Of a DNA stretch of 37,616 bases, positions 1 through 8,125 are shown one piece after another. Every line of letters starts with the position of its first letter. Position 1 is the stretch's first letter. The stretch spans positions 1-37,616 of the forward strand of contig NZ_JANFAK020000084.1 in assembly GCF_024721315.2 (NCBI RefSeq), read 5' to 3'. This DNA is from Streptomyces sp. Isolate_45. GTDB lineage: Bacteria > Actinomycetota > Actinomycetes > Streptomycetales > Streptomycetaceae. The position numbers and the translations under genes were made by a program. The notes beneath the pieces were generated by a model. It saw only the letters and a program-made list of their open reading frames with translations. It was not told the origin of the DNA and did no database searches.

Positions 1-60
1 GGTATCAACTTTTGGCGTTGATTTTTGGCACGCTGTTGAGTTCTCAAGGAACGGACGCTT
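1..60 (-). other. rRNA operon 5' leader (processing region), 16S lies off the left edge
   Basis: Read on the minus strand, this segment has the motif TTGAGAACTCAACAGCGTGCC followed by an AT-rich stretch and GTTGATACC. From memory this is the conserved block found shortly upstream of 16S rRNA in Streptomyces and other actinobacteria, in the RNase III processing/antitermination part of the rrn leader. The window therefore seems to begin within a few hundred bases of a 16S gene that reads leftwards. The 16S sequence itself is not in the window, so this rests on recognising the leader. Confidence 0.75.
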
Positions 61-136
61 CCTTTGTACTCACCCTCAGTAACAATTACTGGGGCTTTCC
101 TCCGGGCTTTCGTTCTGTTCTGTTCTTGCGTTTCCG

Positions 137-166
137 ACTCTATCAGACTCTCTCGGGCCCGATTTC
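137..166 (-). promoter_or_regulatory. rrn promoter, proximal (-10 TAGAGT)
   Basis: On the minus strand the hexamer TAGAGT (142 to 137) sits in the context CTGATAGAGTCGGAA. It resembles an actinobacterial sigma-70 -10 box of the kind found in Streptomyces rrn promoters. The hexamer 18 bases upstream (GAAATC) is a poor -35, which is usual for rrn promoters. A near copy of the same box lies 84 bases upstream, so this looks like one of several tandem rrn promoters. Confidence 0.5.
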
Positions 167-220
167 CTCGGCGCTTTCCAGGTCCTGCGCTTCCGCGCTT
201 TTCCCTTTCCGGCGATTCCA

Positions 221-250
221 ACTCTACCAGATCATTTCCGCGCTCTGCTT
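221..250 (-). promoter_or_regulatory. rrn promoter, distal (-10 TAGAGT)
   Basis: This is a second TAGAGT box (226 to 221, minus strand) in the context CTGGTAGAGTTGGAA. It repeats the motif at 142 to 137 with an 84-base period. The -35 region (AAGCAG, 18-base spacer) is weak. Tandem promoters with similar -10 boxes are typical of Streptomyces rrn operons; the assignment here is by motif only. Confidence 0.45.
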
Positions 251-501
251 CTCGAAAGTCGCAGTGTGGCTTGGATTTGAATTCGGTGACCGTTGGGGGT
301 CTTTGGCCTTTCGGCGCTCCGCTACGTTAGCGCTTTCCCCTTGCGGCTCATAATCGAGCCGGCCGGCGAGTAATTCGGGCATGCCGAACAGGACCCCGCC
401 AGGGGTAAGTCGTAGGTAGTGGTTTGGCCGTTCTGGGGGTCTGCTGAGGCAGTGCCCCGTTCAAGCGGCTCGGGCTACGTTAGGCGTCCGGAACGGCTGA
501 G
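251..501. other. intergenic region upstream of rrn promoters
   Basis: No plausible coding sequence is seen. The short open frames here lack ribosome sites and actinobacterial codon bias. A small hairpin (GGCTC, six bases, GAGCC) lies near 346-361. The stretch probably holds further upstream rrn promoter or activator sequence and the 3' flank of the glycosylase gene, but no specific site can be named. Confidence 0.4.
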
Positions 502-1143
502 TCAAGTTGCCCGGCGGCGTGGTGCGTGGGCCCGGTAGGGGCTGACCGTGGGGTCGTTCGTGATCCAGTAGCGGTACGGGTGGGCGGCGCCGGCGCCGCC
601 CACTCCCGTGCGCGGGCCGTTGCTCACCAGGTCGGCCGGGGTGGCCGTGCCGGTGAGGAGGGACAGGGGGGAGTCGGGGCCGTCGCAGAGGTCGGTGCCG
701 TCGAGCGAGCGGTCCACGTCCAGGGCCGTGGCCAGTCGGGCCGGACCCTTGGCGAGTTCCCGCGGGTTTCTGGCGGAGAGTCGACGTTTGGCCGCCAGGT
801 CCGCTCCCGTGATGACCTCGCCCGCCCGCAGCAGTACGCCGCTCGCGTGGCCCGGCGGGCCGCAGACCAGGTTCAGGCTGAACCACATGCCGTAGATGAA
901 GTAGACGTACGCGTGTCCGGGCGGTCCGAACATCGATGCGTTGCGGGCAGTGCGGCCGCGGTAGGCGTGGGAGCCGGGGTCGGCCTGCCCCTCGTACGCC
1001 TCCACCTCCGTGATGCGCAGTTCGAGGGGGCCCTCCGCGGTGCGGCGGACCAGGGTGCGACCCAGCAGGTCGGGGGCCACCGTGAGGACCGGGCGGTCGA
1101 AGAAGGACCGGGGCAGGGGCGTACGGTCGGGACGCGCGCTCAT
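502..1143 (-). CDS. DNA-3-methyladenine glycosylase (AAG/MPG family)
   Basis: A 213-residue protein of the AAG/MPG family, which excises alkylated purines (3-methyladenine, hypoxanthine) in base excision repair in the cytoplasm. The sequence shows the family order: an N-terminal FFDRP and LLGRTLVRR segment, the active-site stretch with ITEVEAYEG (its Glu activates the water), HAYRGRTARNASMF, then YVYFIYGMWFSLN and VLLRAGEV. The length fits the bacterial family. The ATG at 1143 begins MSARPDRT; the frame stays open upstream, but family homology starts at the FFDRP segment, so the short form was chosen. It is divergent from the Spo0M-like gene, with a shared 118-base promoter region. No partner repair gene is adjacent. 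Confidence 0.93.
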   Translation of the reverse strand: MSARPDRTPLPRSFFDRPVLTVAPDLLGRTLVRRTAEGPLELRITEVEAYEGQADPGSHAYRGRTARNASMFGPPGHAYVYFIYGMWFSLNLVCGPPGHASGVLLRAGEVITGADLAAKRRLSARNPRELAKGPARLATALDVDRSLDGTDLCDGPDSPLSLLTGTATPADLVSNGPRTGVGGAGAAHPYRYWITNDPTVSPYRAHAPRRRAT

Positions 1144-1261
1144 CCGGTCGAGCGTAACGGAACGCGTCGTCCTGCAACCGGGGCCTAAGGTTCCGCGTTG
1201 GTAAAAGGGGTAGGCGCGTGAGTCGCCACATCCTTCGTACAGCCTTAAGGGGAGTTTGAGC

Positions 1262-2044
1262 ATGGGGTTCAGGAAGCTGTTCGCGAGCCTGGGTGCCGGC
1301 GGTGCCTCGGTGGACACGGTCATCACCGAGCCGAACGTGGTGCCGGGCGGGATCGTCCAGGGCGAGGTCCGGATCCAGGGCGGGTCCGTGGAGCAGCAGA
1401 TCGAGGGGCTGTCCGTCGGGCTGCAGGCGCGGGTGGAGGTCGAGGGCGGCGACCAGGAGTACAAGCAGGACGTCGTCTTCACCAAGCAGCGTCTCGGGGG
1501 TGCCTTCCAGGTGCAGGCCGGCGCGCTGCACGTGGTGCCGTTCGGGTTGGAGATCCCGGCGGAGACGCCGATCACCCACTTCGGGGGGCAGCACCTGCAC
1601 GGGATGAACATCGGGGTCAGCACCGAGCTGGAGATCGCGCGCGCGGTCGACGCGGGTGACCTGGACCCGATCAACGTGCACCCGGTGCCCGCGCAGCAGG
1701 CGATCCTGGACGCGTTCCGGCAGCTGGGCTTCTCGTTCCGCAGCGCGGACATGGAGCGGGGGCACATCCGCGGGACGCGGCAGACGCTGCCGTTCTACCA
1801 GGAGATCGAGTTCCTGCCGCCGTCGCAGTACCGCGGACTGAACCAGGTCGAGCTGACCTTCGTCTCCGACGGGCGCGAGATGGACGTCGTGCTGGAGATG
1901 GACAAGAAGCCGGGGCTGTTCAGCGAGGGCAGCGACACCTACCGCTGCTTCCAGGTGGGGCTGCAGTCCTACCAGGACACCGACTGGGCGGCGTACCTGA
2001 ACCAGTGGATCGCGTCCGTCGGTTCGCAGCGCAACTGGTTCTAG
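1262..2044 (+). CDS. Spo0M-like sporulation control protein
   Basis: A 260-residue member of the SpoOM (Spo0M) family, arrestin-like beta-sandwich proteins first linked to sporulation control in Bacillus and common in Streptomyces. Visible family features are the N-terminal FRKLFASLGAGGASVDTVI, the VVPGG and GEVRIQGG turns, and the central HFGGQHLHGMNIGVSTELEIARAVDAGD region. The C-terminal half ends in a tryptophan-rich tail. The ATG at 1262 follows AAGGGGAG at a good distance; a TTG two codons upstream (1256) is less likely. In Streptomyces the molecular role is not established; a link to cell envelope or differentiation is only inferred from the family. Confidence 0.9.
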   Translation: MGFRKLFASLGAGGASVDTVITEPNVVPGGIVQGEVRIQGGSVEQQIEGLSVGLQARVEVEGGDQEYKQDVVFTKQRLGGAFQVQAGALHVVPFGLEIPAETPITHFGGQHLHGMNIGVSTELEIARAVDAGDLDPINVHPVPAQQAILDAFRQLGFSFRSADMERGHIRGTRQTLPFYQEIEFLPPSQYRGLNQVELTFVSDGREMDVVLEMDKKPGLFSEGSDTYRCFQVGLQSYQDTDWAAYLNQWIASVGSQRNWF

Positions 2045-2082
2045 GCTCGGGCCGTACGCGCATCCGATCAGGAGGTTCAGCA

Positions 2083-2616
2083 GTGGTTCAGCAGCACAGG
2101 GCGCCCCTCCCCCATGACTTCCACCCGAAGGTCCCCTCCTTCACCGTGACGAGCGCCGATCTGGCGCACGGCGCGGAGTTGGGCGGGGACCAGGTGTTGT
2201 CGGGCGCGAACCTCTCGCCCGCGTTGCGGTGGGAGGGCTTCCCCGAGGGGACGAAGAGCTTCGCCGTGACGTGCTTCGACCCGGACGCGCCCACGGGCAG
2301 CGGGTTCTGGCACTGGGTGCTGTTCGACCTGCCGGCCACGGTGACCGAGCTGCCGGCCGGGGCGGGCGGCGGAAAGTTCGAGGGGCTGCCCGCCGGGGCC
2401 GTGCACGTGCGCAACGACTACGGCACGAAGGGCTTCGGCGGGGCCGCTCCGCCGGCCGGGGAGCGGCACCGGTACGTGTTCACGGTGTACGCGGTGGATC
2501 AGGAGAAGCTCGGGCCTGACGGGGACGTGTCCCCTGCCGTGGTCGGTTTCAATCTGCGCTTCCACACCCTGGGGCGCGCTCACCTCATCGGTGAGTACGA
2601 GGCGCCCGCGGGCTGA
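2083..2616 (+). CDS. YbhB/YbcL-type Raf kinase inhibitor-like (PEBP) protein
   Basis: A 177-residue protein of the PEBP family, YbhB/YbcL branch. The sequence carries the ligand-pocket signatures: LSPALRWEG, the CFDPDAPTGSGFWHWVLFDLP block (DPDAP plus the His-Trp motif), VRNDYGTKGFGGAAPPAG, and HRYVFTVYAVD. No signal peptide is present, so it is likely cytoplasmic. The GTG start at 2083 follows AGGAGG with an 8-base gap. It lies 38 bases after the Spo0M-like gene on the same strand, so co-transcription is possible, and is followed by a strong terminator. The bacterial ligand and role are unknown; kinase inhibition should not be assumed from the family name. Confidence 0.92.
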   Translation: MVQQHRAPLPHDFHPKVPSFTVTSADLAHGAELGGDQVLSGANLSPALRWEGFPEGTKSFAVTCFDPDAPTGSGFWHWVLFDLPATVTELPAGAGGGKFEGLPAGAVHVRNDYGTKGFGGAAPPAGERHRYVFTVYAVDQEKLGPDGDVSPAVVGFNLRFHTLGRAHLIGEYEAPAG

Positions 2617-2632
2617 TCGTTCGCCGAGCGTT

Positions 2633-2675
2633 TGCCCGGTCCTGGTCTAAAGACGGCCAGGACCGGGCATTTTTA
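2633..2675 (+). terminator. intrinsic terminator after PEBP gene
   Basis: A perfect 13-bp stem (2633-2645 with 2657-2669, TGCCCGGTCCTGG and its complement) has an 11-base loop and is followed by TTTTTATT. It is a textbook rho-independent terminator, 16 bases past the stop codon. Confidence 0.92.
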
Positions 2676-2765
2676 TTGCGTTGTCCCGCGTGGCGCGCGC
2701 GGCCAGAGTGGTTCCGGGCCCTGCAGCCGGTGTGGTCGCGGGCCTGCACACGGGAGGTGGGCGAG

Positions 2766-3269
2766 ATGCGGGACACGCTGGTGCTGAATGCGAGCTTCGA
2801 GCCGCTGTCGACGGTGACCTTGAACCGGGCGGTGGTGCTCGTGCTCCAGGACAAGGCCGTGGTCGAACAGTCGCATCCCGAGCTGCGTGTGCGGGCGGCC
2901 ACCATGGAGCTTCCGATGCCTCGGGTGATCAGGCTCTGCCGGTACGTACGGGTGCCCTTCCGAAGACATGCTCCCTGGTCACGGAGGGGGGTGTTGGTCC
3001 GCGACCAACACCGTTGCGCGTACTGCGGGAAGCGCGCGACGACCGTGGACCACGTGCTGCCGCGGGCCCAGGGCGGTGGGGACACCTGGCTGAACACGGT
3101 GGCCTCCTGTGCCGAGGACAACCACCGCAAGGCGGCTCGGACTCCGGAGGAGGCCGGGATGCCGTTGCTCCGCAAGCCCTTCGTGCCGTCGCCGGCGGAC
3201 GCGATGCTGCTGGCGCTGGGTGTGGGCGGCCGGGATCCGCTGCCGGAGTGGCTGGCGCGGTCCGCGTAG
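2766..3269 (+). CDS. HNH endonuclease family protein
   Basis: A 167-residue protein of a small HNH nuclease family widespread in actinobacteria. The N-terminal half (about residues 1-70, starting MRDTLVLNASFEPLSTV) is the conserved leader typical of this group. The HNH domain follows, with CAYCGKRATTVDHVLPRAQGG supplying a CxxC zinc pair and the DH catalytic step, then a Cys/Asn/His/Lys segment (SCAEDNHRKAAR). The ATG at 2766 follows GGAGGTGG. A GTG start upstream is possible but is not supported by a better ribosome site. DNA cleavage is implied by the domain; the biological target is unknown. It sits alone between two terminators, so it is probably monocistronic. Confidence 0.9.
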   Translation: MRDTLVLNASFEPLSTVTLNRAVVLVLQDKAVVEQSHPELRVRAATMELPMPRVIRLCRYVRVPFRRHAPWSRRGVLVRDQHRCAYCGKRATTVDHVLPRAQGGGDTWLNTVASCAEDNHRKAARTPEEAGMPLLRKPFVPSPADAMLLALGVGGRDPLPEWLARSA

Positions 3270-3276
3270 TCGTCCG

Positions 3277-3309
3277 CCCCGTGCGCCCTGCTGTCGGGCG
3301 CACGGGGCG
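3277..3309 (+). terminator. hairpin terminator between convergent genes
   Basis: A perfect 13-bp inverted repeat (3277-3289 with 3297-3309, GCCCCGTGCGCCC) with a 7-base loop. It lies between the HNH gene and the convergent TauE gene and probably serves both. It is followed on the plus strand by a short T-containing stretch. Confidence 0.85.
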
Positions 3310-3329
3310 ACGCATTTCTCCTACGCCGT

Positions 3330-4106
3330 TCAGCGGAGCAGGATCTGGACGATCGCGAGGATTCCGACCGTCACGATGACCCCGCGCAGGACGGTGGGCG
3401 AAAGCCGGCGGCCGACCTTGGCTCCGATCTGTCCGCCGAGGGTGGAGCCGACGGCGATGAGGAGCACCGCCGTCCAGTCGAACTCCGCGACGAAGAGGAA
3501 GAAGACGGCGGCGATGCCGTTCACGAGGGCGGCGATGACGTTCTTGACGGCGTTGACGCGTTGCAGGTCCTCGTGGAGCAGCAGACCCATGAGTCCGAGG
3601 TAGAGCACGCCCTGGGCGGCCCCGAAGTAGCCTCCGTAGGCGCTGGAGAACAGCATGCCGGTGAGGAGGACGGGGCCGCCTTCGCGTTCCTGCGTGTCGG
3701 TGCCCGCGGCTTCTCGGCGGCGGCGCAGGGACGCGGCGAGGCGGGGCTGGAGGACGACGAGGACGAGGGCCAGTCCGATGAGGACGGGCACGATCGTGTC
3801 GAAGGACTCCGGGGGCAGGACGAGGAGCAGGACCGCGCCCGCGAGGCCGCCGACGAGGGAAACGGCGCCGAGGCGCAGGACGCGGGCGCGCTGCCCCTTG
3901 AGTTCGTTGCGGTAGCCGATGGCGCCGCTGATGGAACCGGGCACCAGGCCGAGGGTGTTGGAGACGTTGGCGGTGACCGGGGGCAGGCCGGTGGCGAGGA
4001 GTACCGGGAAGGTGATCAGGGTGCCGGAACCGACGATGGTGTTGATCGTGCCGGCGCCGATCCCGGCGGCGAGGACCGCGAGCGATTCCCAGATGGACAT
4101 GGACAT
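3330..4106 (-). CDS. TauE/SafE family sulfite exporter-like permease
   Basis: A membrane protein of about 258 residues from the TauE/SafE family, putative exporters of sulfite, sulfoacetate or similar anions. It shows the two family half-repeats: GIGAGTINTIVGSGTLITFPVLLATGLPP near the N-terminus with NVSNTLGL, and SSAYGGYFGAAQGVL with AVKNVIAALVNGIAA in the second half. Around eight hydrophobic segments are visible. The start is uncertain: ATG at 4118 directly abuts AAGGGG, so ATG at 4106 (MSMSIWES) is preferred; 4151 is a longer alternative. It follows the SPFH and NfeD genes on the same strand and may be co-transcribed. The substrate cannot be told from sequence. Confidence 0.88.
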   Translation of the reverse strand: MSMSIWESLAVLAAGIGAGTINTIVGSGTLITFPVLLATGLPPVTANVSNTLGLVPGSISGAIGYRNELKGQRARVLRLGAVSLVGGLAGAVLLLVLPPESFDTIVPVLIGLALVLVVLQPRLAASLRRRREAAGTDTQEREGGPVLLTGMLFSSAYGGYFGAAQGVLYLGLMGLLLHEDLQRVNAVKNVIAALVNGIAAVFFLFVAEFDWTAVLLIAVGSTLGGQIGAKVGRRLSPTVLRGVIVTVGILAIVQILLR

Positions 4107-4196
4107 GGACGGAGCCATCCCCTTTGCGTGAGTGAGTCGCCTCCCCGCCATGAAGGTCGAGGGGCCTCACCGATCATGCCCGAGGGGTGGGTGGTC

Positions 4197-5174
4197 TCAG
4201 TCGATGGGGGGCTGCTCGCGCCGGTCGCCGGCGCCCGTCGTGTCGTTGCCGCCCTTGCCGCTGTTCTGCGGATTGAAGCCGCTCGGGCTCCCGCCGCCCA
4301 TGGGGCCGAAGTTGCCCATGGCGCCCGAGAGGCCCTTGAGCGCGTCCCCGATCTCGCTGGGCACGATCCAGAGCTTGTTGGCGTCGCCTTCGGCGATCTT
4401 CGGGAGCATCTGGAGGTACTGGTAGGCGAGGAGCTTCTGGTCGGCGTCGCCGGCGTGGATGGACTCGAAGACCGTGCGGATGGCCTGGGCCTCGCCCTCG
4501 GCGCGCAGGGCCGCGGCCTTGGCGTCACCTTCGGCGCGGAGGATGGAGGACTGCTTCTCGCCCTCGGCGCGCAGGATCTCGGACTGCCGGACACCTTCGG
4601 CCTGGAGGATGGCGGCGCGCTTGTCGCGGTCGGCGCGCATCTGCTTCTCCATCGAGTCCTGGATGGAGGTCGGCGGCTCGATGGCCTTGAGCTCGACGCG
4701 GTTGACGCGGATGCCCCACTTGCCGGTGGCCTCGTCGAGGACGCCGCGGAGGGCCGCGTTGATCTCCTCGCGGGAGGTGAGGGTCCGTTCCAGGTCCATG
4801 CCGCCGATGATGTTGCGGAGGGTGGTGACGGTGAGCTGCTCGATGGCCTGGATGTAGCTGGCCACCTCGTACGTCGCGGCGCGGGCGTCGGTCACCTGGT
4901 AGTAGATGACGGTGTCGATGTTGACGACCAGGTTGTCCTGGGTGATCACCGGCTGCGGCGGGAACGGGACGACCTGTTCGCGCAGGTCGATGCGGTTGCG
5001 GATCGAGTCGATGAACGGGACGACGATGTTGAGGCCCGCGTTGAGGGTGCGGGTGTAGCGGCCGAAGCGTTCGACGATGGCTGCGCTGGCCTGCGGGATC
5101 ACCTGGATCGTCTTGACCAGGGCGATGAAGACCAGAACCACCAGGATGATCAGGACGATGATGATCGGTTGCAT
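4197..5174 (-). CDS. SPFH/band 7 (stomatin-like) membrane protein
   Basis: A 325-residue stomatin/prohibitin-type protein, predicted to form oligomeric membrane microdomain scaffolds. An N-terminal hydrophobic anchor (about residues 3-22) is followed by the band 7 domain (IVERFGRYTRTLNAGLNIVVPFID, IDLREQVVPFPPQPVITQDNLVV, TLRNIIGGMDLERTLTSRE). A predicted coiled coil built from repeated ILRAEG/AEGEKQSS units spans roughly residues 180-235. The glycine- and proline-rich tail is probably disordered. ATG at 5174 follows GGGGAA. It lies directly downstream of an NfeD gene; NfeD and stomatin genes are classic operon partners, NfeD acting as membrane adaptor. The cargo or protease partner here is unknown. 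Confidence 0.93.
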   Translation of the reverse strand: MQPIIIVLIILVVLVFIALVKTIQVIPQASAAIVERFGRYTRTLNAGLNIVVPFIDSIRNRIDLREQVVPFPPQPVITQDNLVVNIDTVIYYQVTDARAATYEVASYIQAIEQLTVTTLRNIIGGMDLERTLTSREEINAALRGVLDEATGKWGIRVNRVELKAIEPPTSIQDSMEKQMRADRDKRAAILQAEGVRQSEILRAEGEKQSSILRAEGDAKAAALRAEGEAQAIRTVFESIHAGDADQKLLAYQYLQMLPKIAEGDANKLWIVPSEIGDALKGLSGAMGNFGPMGGGSPSGFNPQNSGKGGNDTTGAGDRREQPPID

Positions 5175-5259
5175 GCGGTTCCCCGTGCCCTTCCGGCTGT
5201 CTGTGCTGCCCCGTTGAGCGGAGTCTCGCAGACCCCGGGGCCGCGGGTCGGCTGCTTTC

Positions 5260-5688
5260 TCACATCACGACGGCGGTCGCTCCGTCGATGTCGACGACGT
5301 CGACGGACTGGCCGGGTTCGAAACTGGTGTCCGCGTCGAGGGTGCGGGCGGACCAGACCTCGCCGGCCAGTTTGATCCGGCCTCCGCGGCCGTCGACGCG
5401 TTCGAGGACGACGGCGGACCTGCCCTTCAACGCGTCGATACCGCTGCGGTGTTGGGGGCGTTGGTTGCGGTGCCGGTTGGCGATCGGACGGACCACGGCG
5501 ATGAGCGCCACGGACACGATCACGAAGACCAGGACCTGGGCGACCACTCCCCCGCCGAGGGCCGCCGTGACGGCGGCCGCCACCGCGCCGATGGCGAACA
5601 TGCCGAATTCCGGAAGGGCGGTGAGGACGAGGGGGATGCCCAGTCCGACCGCGCCGATGAGCCACCACACCCATGCGTCGATGTCCAC
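5260..5688 (-). CDS. NfeD-like membrane protein
   Basis: A 142-residue short-form NfeD protein. It has three or four closely spaced hydrophobic segments (residues about 7-72) followed by a C-terminal OB-fold domain (LKGRSAVVLERVDGRGGRIKLAGEVWSART, then GQSVDVVDIDGATAVV), the standard NfeDC arrangement. The ClpP-like serine protease part of long-form NfeD is absent, which is normal for the short type. The start is taken as GTG at 5688 (VDIDAWVWWL); no clear Shine-Dalgarno sequence precedes it, so translation may depend on a leaderless or coupled start. It is 85 bases upstream of the SPFH gene, and the pair most likely act together at the membrane. Confidence 0.88.
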   Translation of the reverse strand: MDIDAWVWWLIGAVGLGIPLVLTALPEFGMFAIGAVAAAVTAALGGGVVAQVLVFVIVSVALIAVVRPIANRHRNQRPQHRSGIDALKGRSAVVLERVDGRGGRIKLAGEVWSARTLDADTSFEPGQSVDVVDIDGATAVVM

Positions 5689-5744
5689 ATGGTCATGGTA
5701 GGTCGGGTGGGCGCGGTCGGGACAGTGCGCGACCGGGACGGGTG

Positions 5745-6545
<801 letters not shown>

Positions 6546-6679
6546 GAGCGTGTTGTCACCCCTTGCAGTCACGGTTCTCTGTGCGCCGGCAGGCGCAGCC
6601 CCTGGGGGAAAACCTACGCCACTCGGGGAGGGGTCCGGTTCCGGGGCCGGGTGCGGGGCGCGATCCGTAAAGTGGGGGG

Positions 6680-7462
6680 ATGCTTTTCGAACCACGTTCA
6701 GGGCGGCTGGCCGCCTGGGGGAACGCGCTGCTGGCCGGTTTGGTGTCGCCCGACGAGGCCGCGTCGTCGATCGTCGGTGAGGACTCCGTGCACCGGGTGA
6801 CCGGGCTGCCGGGGGAACCGGGTCCGGTGGGGCTCACGCTGGCGCTCGGCCGGTTGCGGGTGCTGGGGGTGAGCGGGCTGCGGGTGGCACTGCCCGCGCC
6901 GGGGCATCCGTTGGGGTTGAGCGGGCCGGCGGAGTTCAACGCGCGGGCGTTGGAGGCCGAGGAGGCGGTGGTCGCGGTGGGGGCGGCGCTGGGGTTGGTG
7001 CCGGAGGTGGTGGAGGCCGGGCCGGCCGGGGACCTGCACGTCTCGGTGACCTGGCACTGCCTGCCGGTACGGGAGGCCCCGCCGGCGGACGTGCCGTCGC
7101 TCGGTGAGGCGGAGCGGGAACTGGCGGAGGCGCTGCGCGAGGCGACGGTCGTACTGACCCGGCTGGACGTGGCGGGGTCGGGGCCGGTCGCGGAGGCGGC
7201 GCTGTCGGCGTACCGGGCGCGGGCGGAGGCGGGCCGTGACGTGCTGGCTCCGGGGTATCCGCCGCGGGCGGTGCGGGTGCTGGCGCTGGCGCAGCGGGTG
7301 GACCTGATGGTGTCGCTGGCGTACGAGAACGGGCCCGGGGGTGCGGTGGCCGCCTCTGAGATGGCGGCGCGGTCCGAGGCGCTGCGGCCTGTGGAGCGGG
7401 TGGCGCGGCGGGCCCTGGTGGCGGCGTACAACGCGGCGGTGGAGGAGCGCGAGCGGGGCTGA
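6680..7462 (+). CDS. conserved actinobacterial protein of unknown function
   Basis: A 260-residue soluble protein rich in Ala, Leu and Val, with no motif I can name. The N-terminus (MLFEPRSGRLAAWGNALLAGLVSPDEAAS) and the central GPVGLTLALGRLRVLGVSGLRVALPAPGHPLGL look like a structured alpha/beta domain. The last 80 residues are mostly helical. Coding bias is typical of the neighbourhood. Only GGGGGG directly touching the ATG is seen, so the transcript may be leaderless. It is divergent from the ABC ATPase and convergent with chpE. Its position beside chpE recalls S. coelicolor, where an unassigned conserved gene is found there, but I cannot give a function. Confidence 0.8.
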   Translation: MLFEPRSGRLAAWGNALLAGLVSPDEAASSIVGEDSVHRVTGLPGEPGPVGLTLALGRLRVLGVSGLRVALPAPGHPLGLSGPAEFNARALEAEEAVVAVGAALGLVPEVVEAGPAGDLHVSVTWHCLPVREAPPADVPSLGEAERELAEALREATVVLTRLDVAGSGPVAEAALSAYRARAEAGRDVLAPGYPPRAVRVLALAQRVDLMVSLAYENGPGGAVAASEMAARSEALRPVERVARRALVAAYNAAVEERERG

Positions 7463-7521
7463 CGCCGAGTCCGAGCCCGGAGCGGTGGGGAGGGCCGGTG
7501 GGGTCCGGGCGCGTTGTTCGT

Positions 7522-7666
7522 GGGGCGGGGCCGGGGGCGGGGTGGGGTGTCGTCCGGGGCGGGCATGATTTATGGCGCCCTGTCCGGGGCTGCGTTCCTC
7601 AGGGGTACCGCGCGCCAACAAATCACGTTTTGGCCCCGGACGACACCCCACCCCGCCCCCGGCCCC
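7522..7666. repeat. 34-bp perfect inverted repeat with G-quadruplex-like arms
   Basis: The segment 7527-7560 is the exact reverse complement of 7633-7666, with 72 bases between. The left arm with its flank (7522-7547) contains five runs of four or five G separated by one or two bases, a strong G-quadruplex pattern; the right arm carries the same on the other strand. The pairing extends partly into the loop (TGATTT at about 7566 with AAATCA, and TGGCGC with GCGCCA). It sits between convergent genes and could act as a bidirectional transcription stop or a structural element. The function is inferred. Confidence 0.85.
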
Positions 7667-7675
7667 TCAGGAACG

Positions 7676-7723
7676 CCGCGGCCCCGCTTCTTCCCGGGGA
7701 GAGGTGGGGAAGCGGGGCCGCGG
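7676..7723 (-). terminator. chpE: hairpin terminator downstream of chpE
   Basis: A perfect 15-bp stem (7676-7690 with 7709-7723) with an 18-base loop begins six bases after the chpE stop. No T-run follows on the minus strand, which is common for Streptomyces terminators. It lies immediately beside the 34-bp inverted repeat. Confidence 0.8.
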
Positions 7724-7729
7724 GGTGGG

Positions 7730-7975
7730 TCAGTGGTTGACGCCGGCGTTGCCGAAGGCGGGGTTGAGCAGGCCGATCACGTTGACGGTGTTGCCGACGA
7801 CGTTCACGGGGACGTGGACGGGGACCTGGAGCAGGTTCCCGGAGGCCACGCCGGGCGAGTGCTGGGCCACGCCCTCCGCGGACGCACCGCCGTGCGCCGA
7901 GGAGACACCCGCGCCGGCGGCGACGAGGCCACCCGCGATCATGGTGACGGCTGCGGCCTTCTTGAAGTTCTTCAC
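7730..7975 (-). CDS. chpE: short chaplin, ChpE type (lacks cysteines)
   Basis: An 81-residue secreted protein with one chaplin domain. Chaplins are amphipathic amyloid-forming proteins that coat aerial hyphae and spores. Residues about 1-27 form a Sec signal (KNFKKAAAVTMIAGGLVAAGAG, cleavage near SSAHG). The chaplin domain has SPGVASGNLLQVPVHVPVNVVGNTVNVIGLLNPAFGN. The two cysteines found in most chaplins are replaced: VNVVGNT where VNVCGNT is usual, and FGNAGVNH where FGNxCxN is usual. From memory ChpE of S. coelicolor (SCO1800) is also the cysteine-free chaplin. The GTG at 7975 follows GGAGG with an 8-base gap. It lies 150 bases downstream of a two-component pair on the same strand. Confidence 0.93.
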   Translation of the reverse strand: MKNFKKAAAVTMIAGGLVAAGAGVSSAHGGASAEGVAQHSPGVASGNLLQVPVHVPVNVVGNTVNVIGLLNPAFGNAGVNH

Positions 7976-8125
7976 GTTCTCGTCCTCCAGTGCGTCCGCC
8001 GCGACCAGCCGTCGCGACACGCCATGGAGAACGCCCGGCCCGGTGGGCGGGATACGCCATGTGGGCTACATACACCCGACCGTATGAATCTCTGCTGAAT
8101 CACAGTGCGTACGCAGACGGTCTGA

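Noticed and set aside
12..353. Small open frames at the left edge as genes
   Set aside because: They lie in the rrn leader and promoter region, have no ribosome sites, and lack actinobacterial codon bias.
3561..5375. Long open frame opposite the TauE/SPFH/NfeD genes
   Set aside because: It is antisense to three genes with clear family motifs and has acidic repetitive composition typical of the GC-rich shadow frame.
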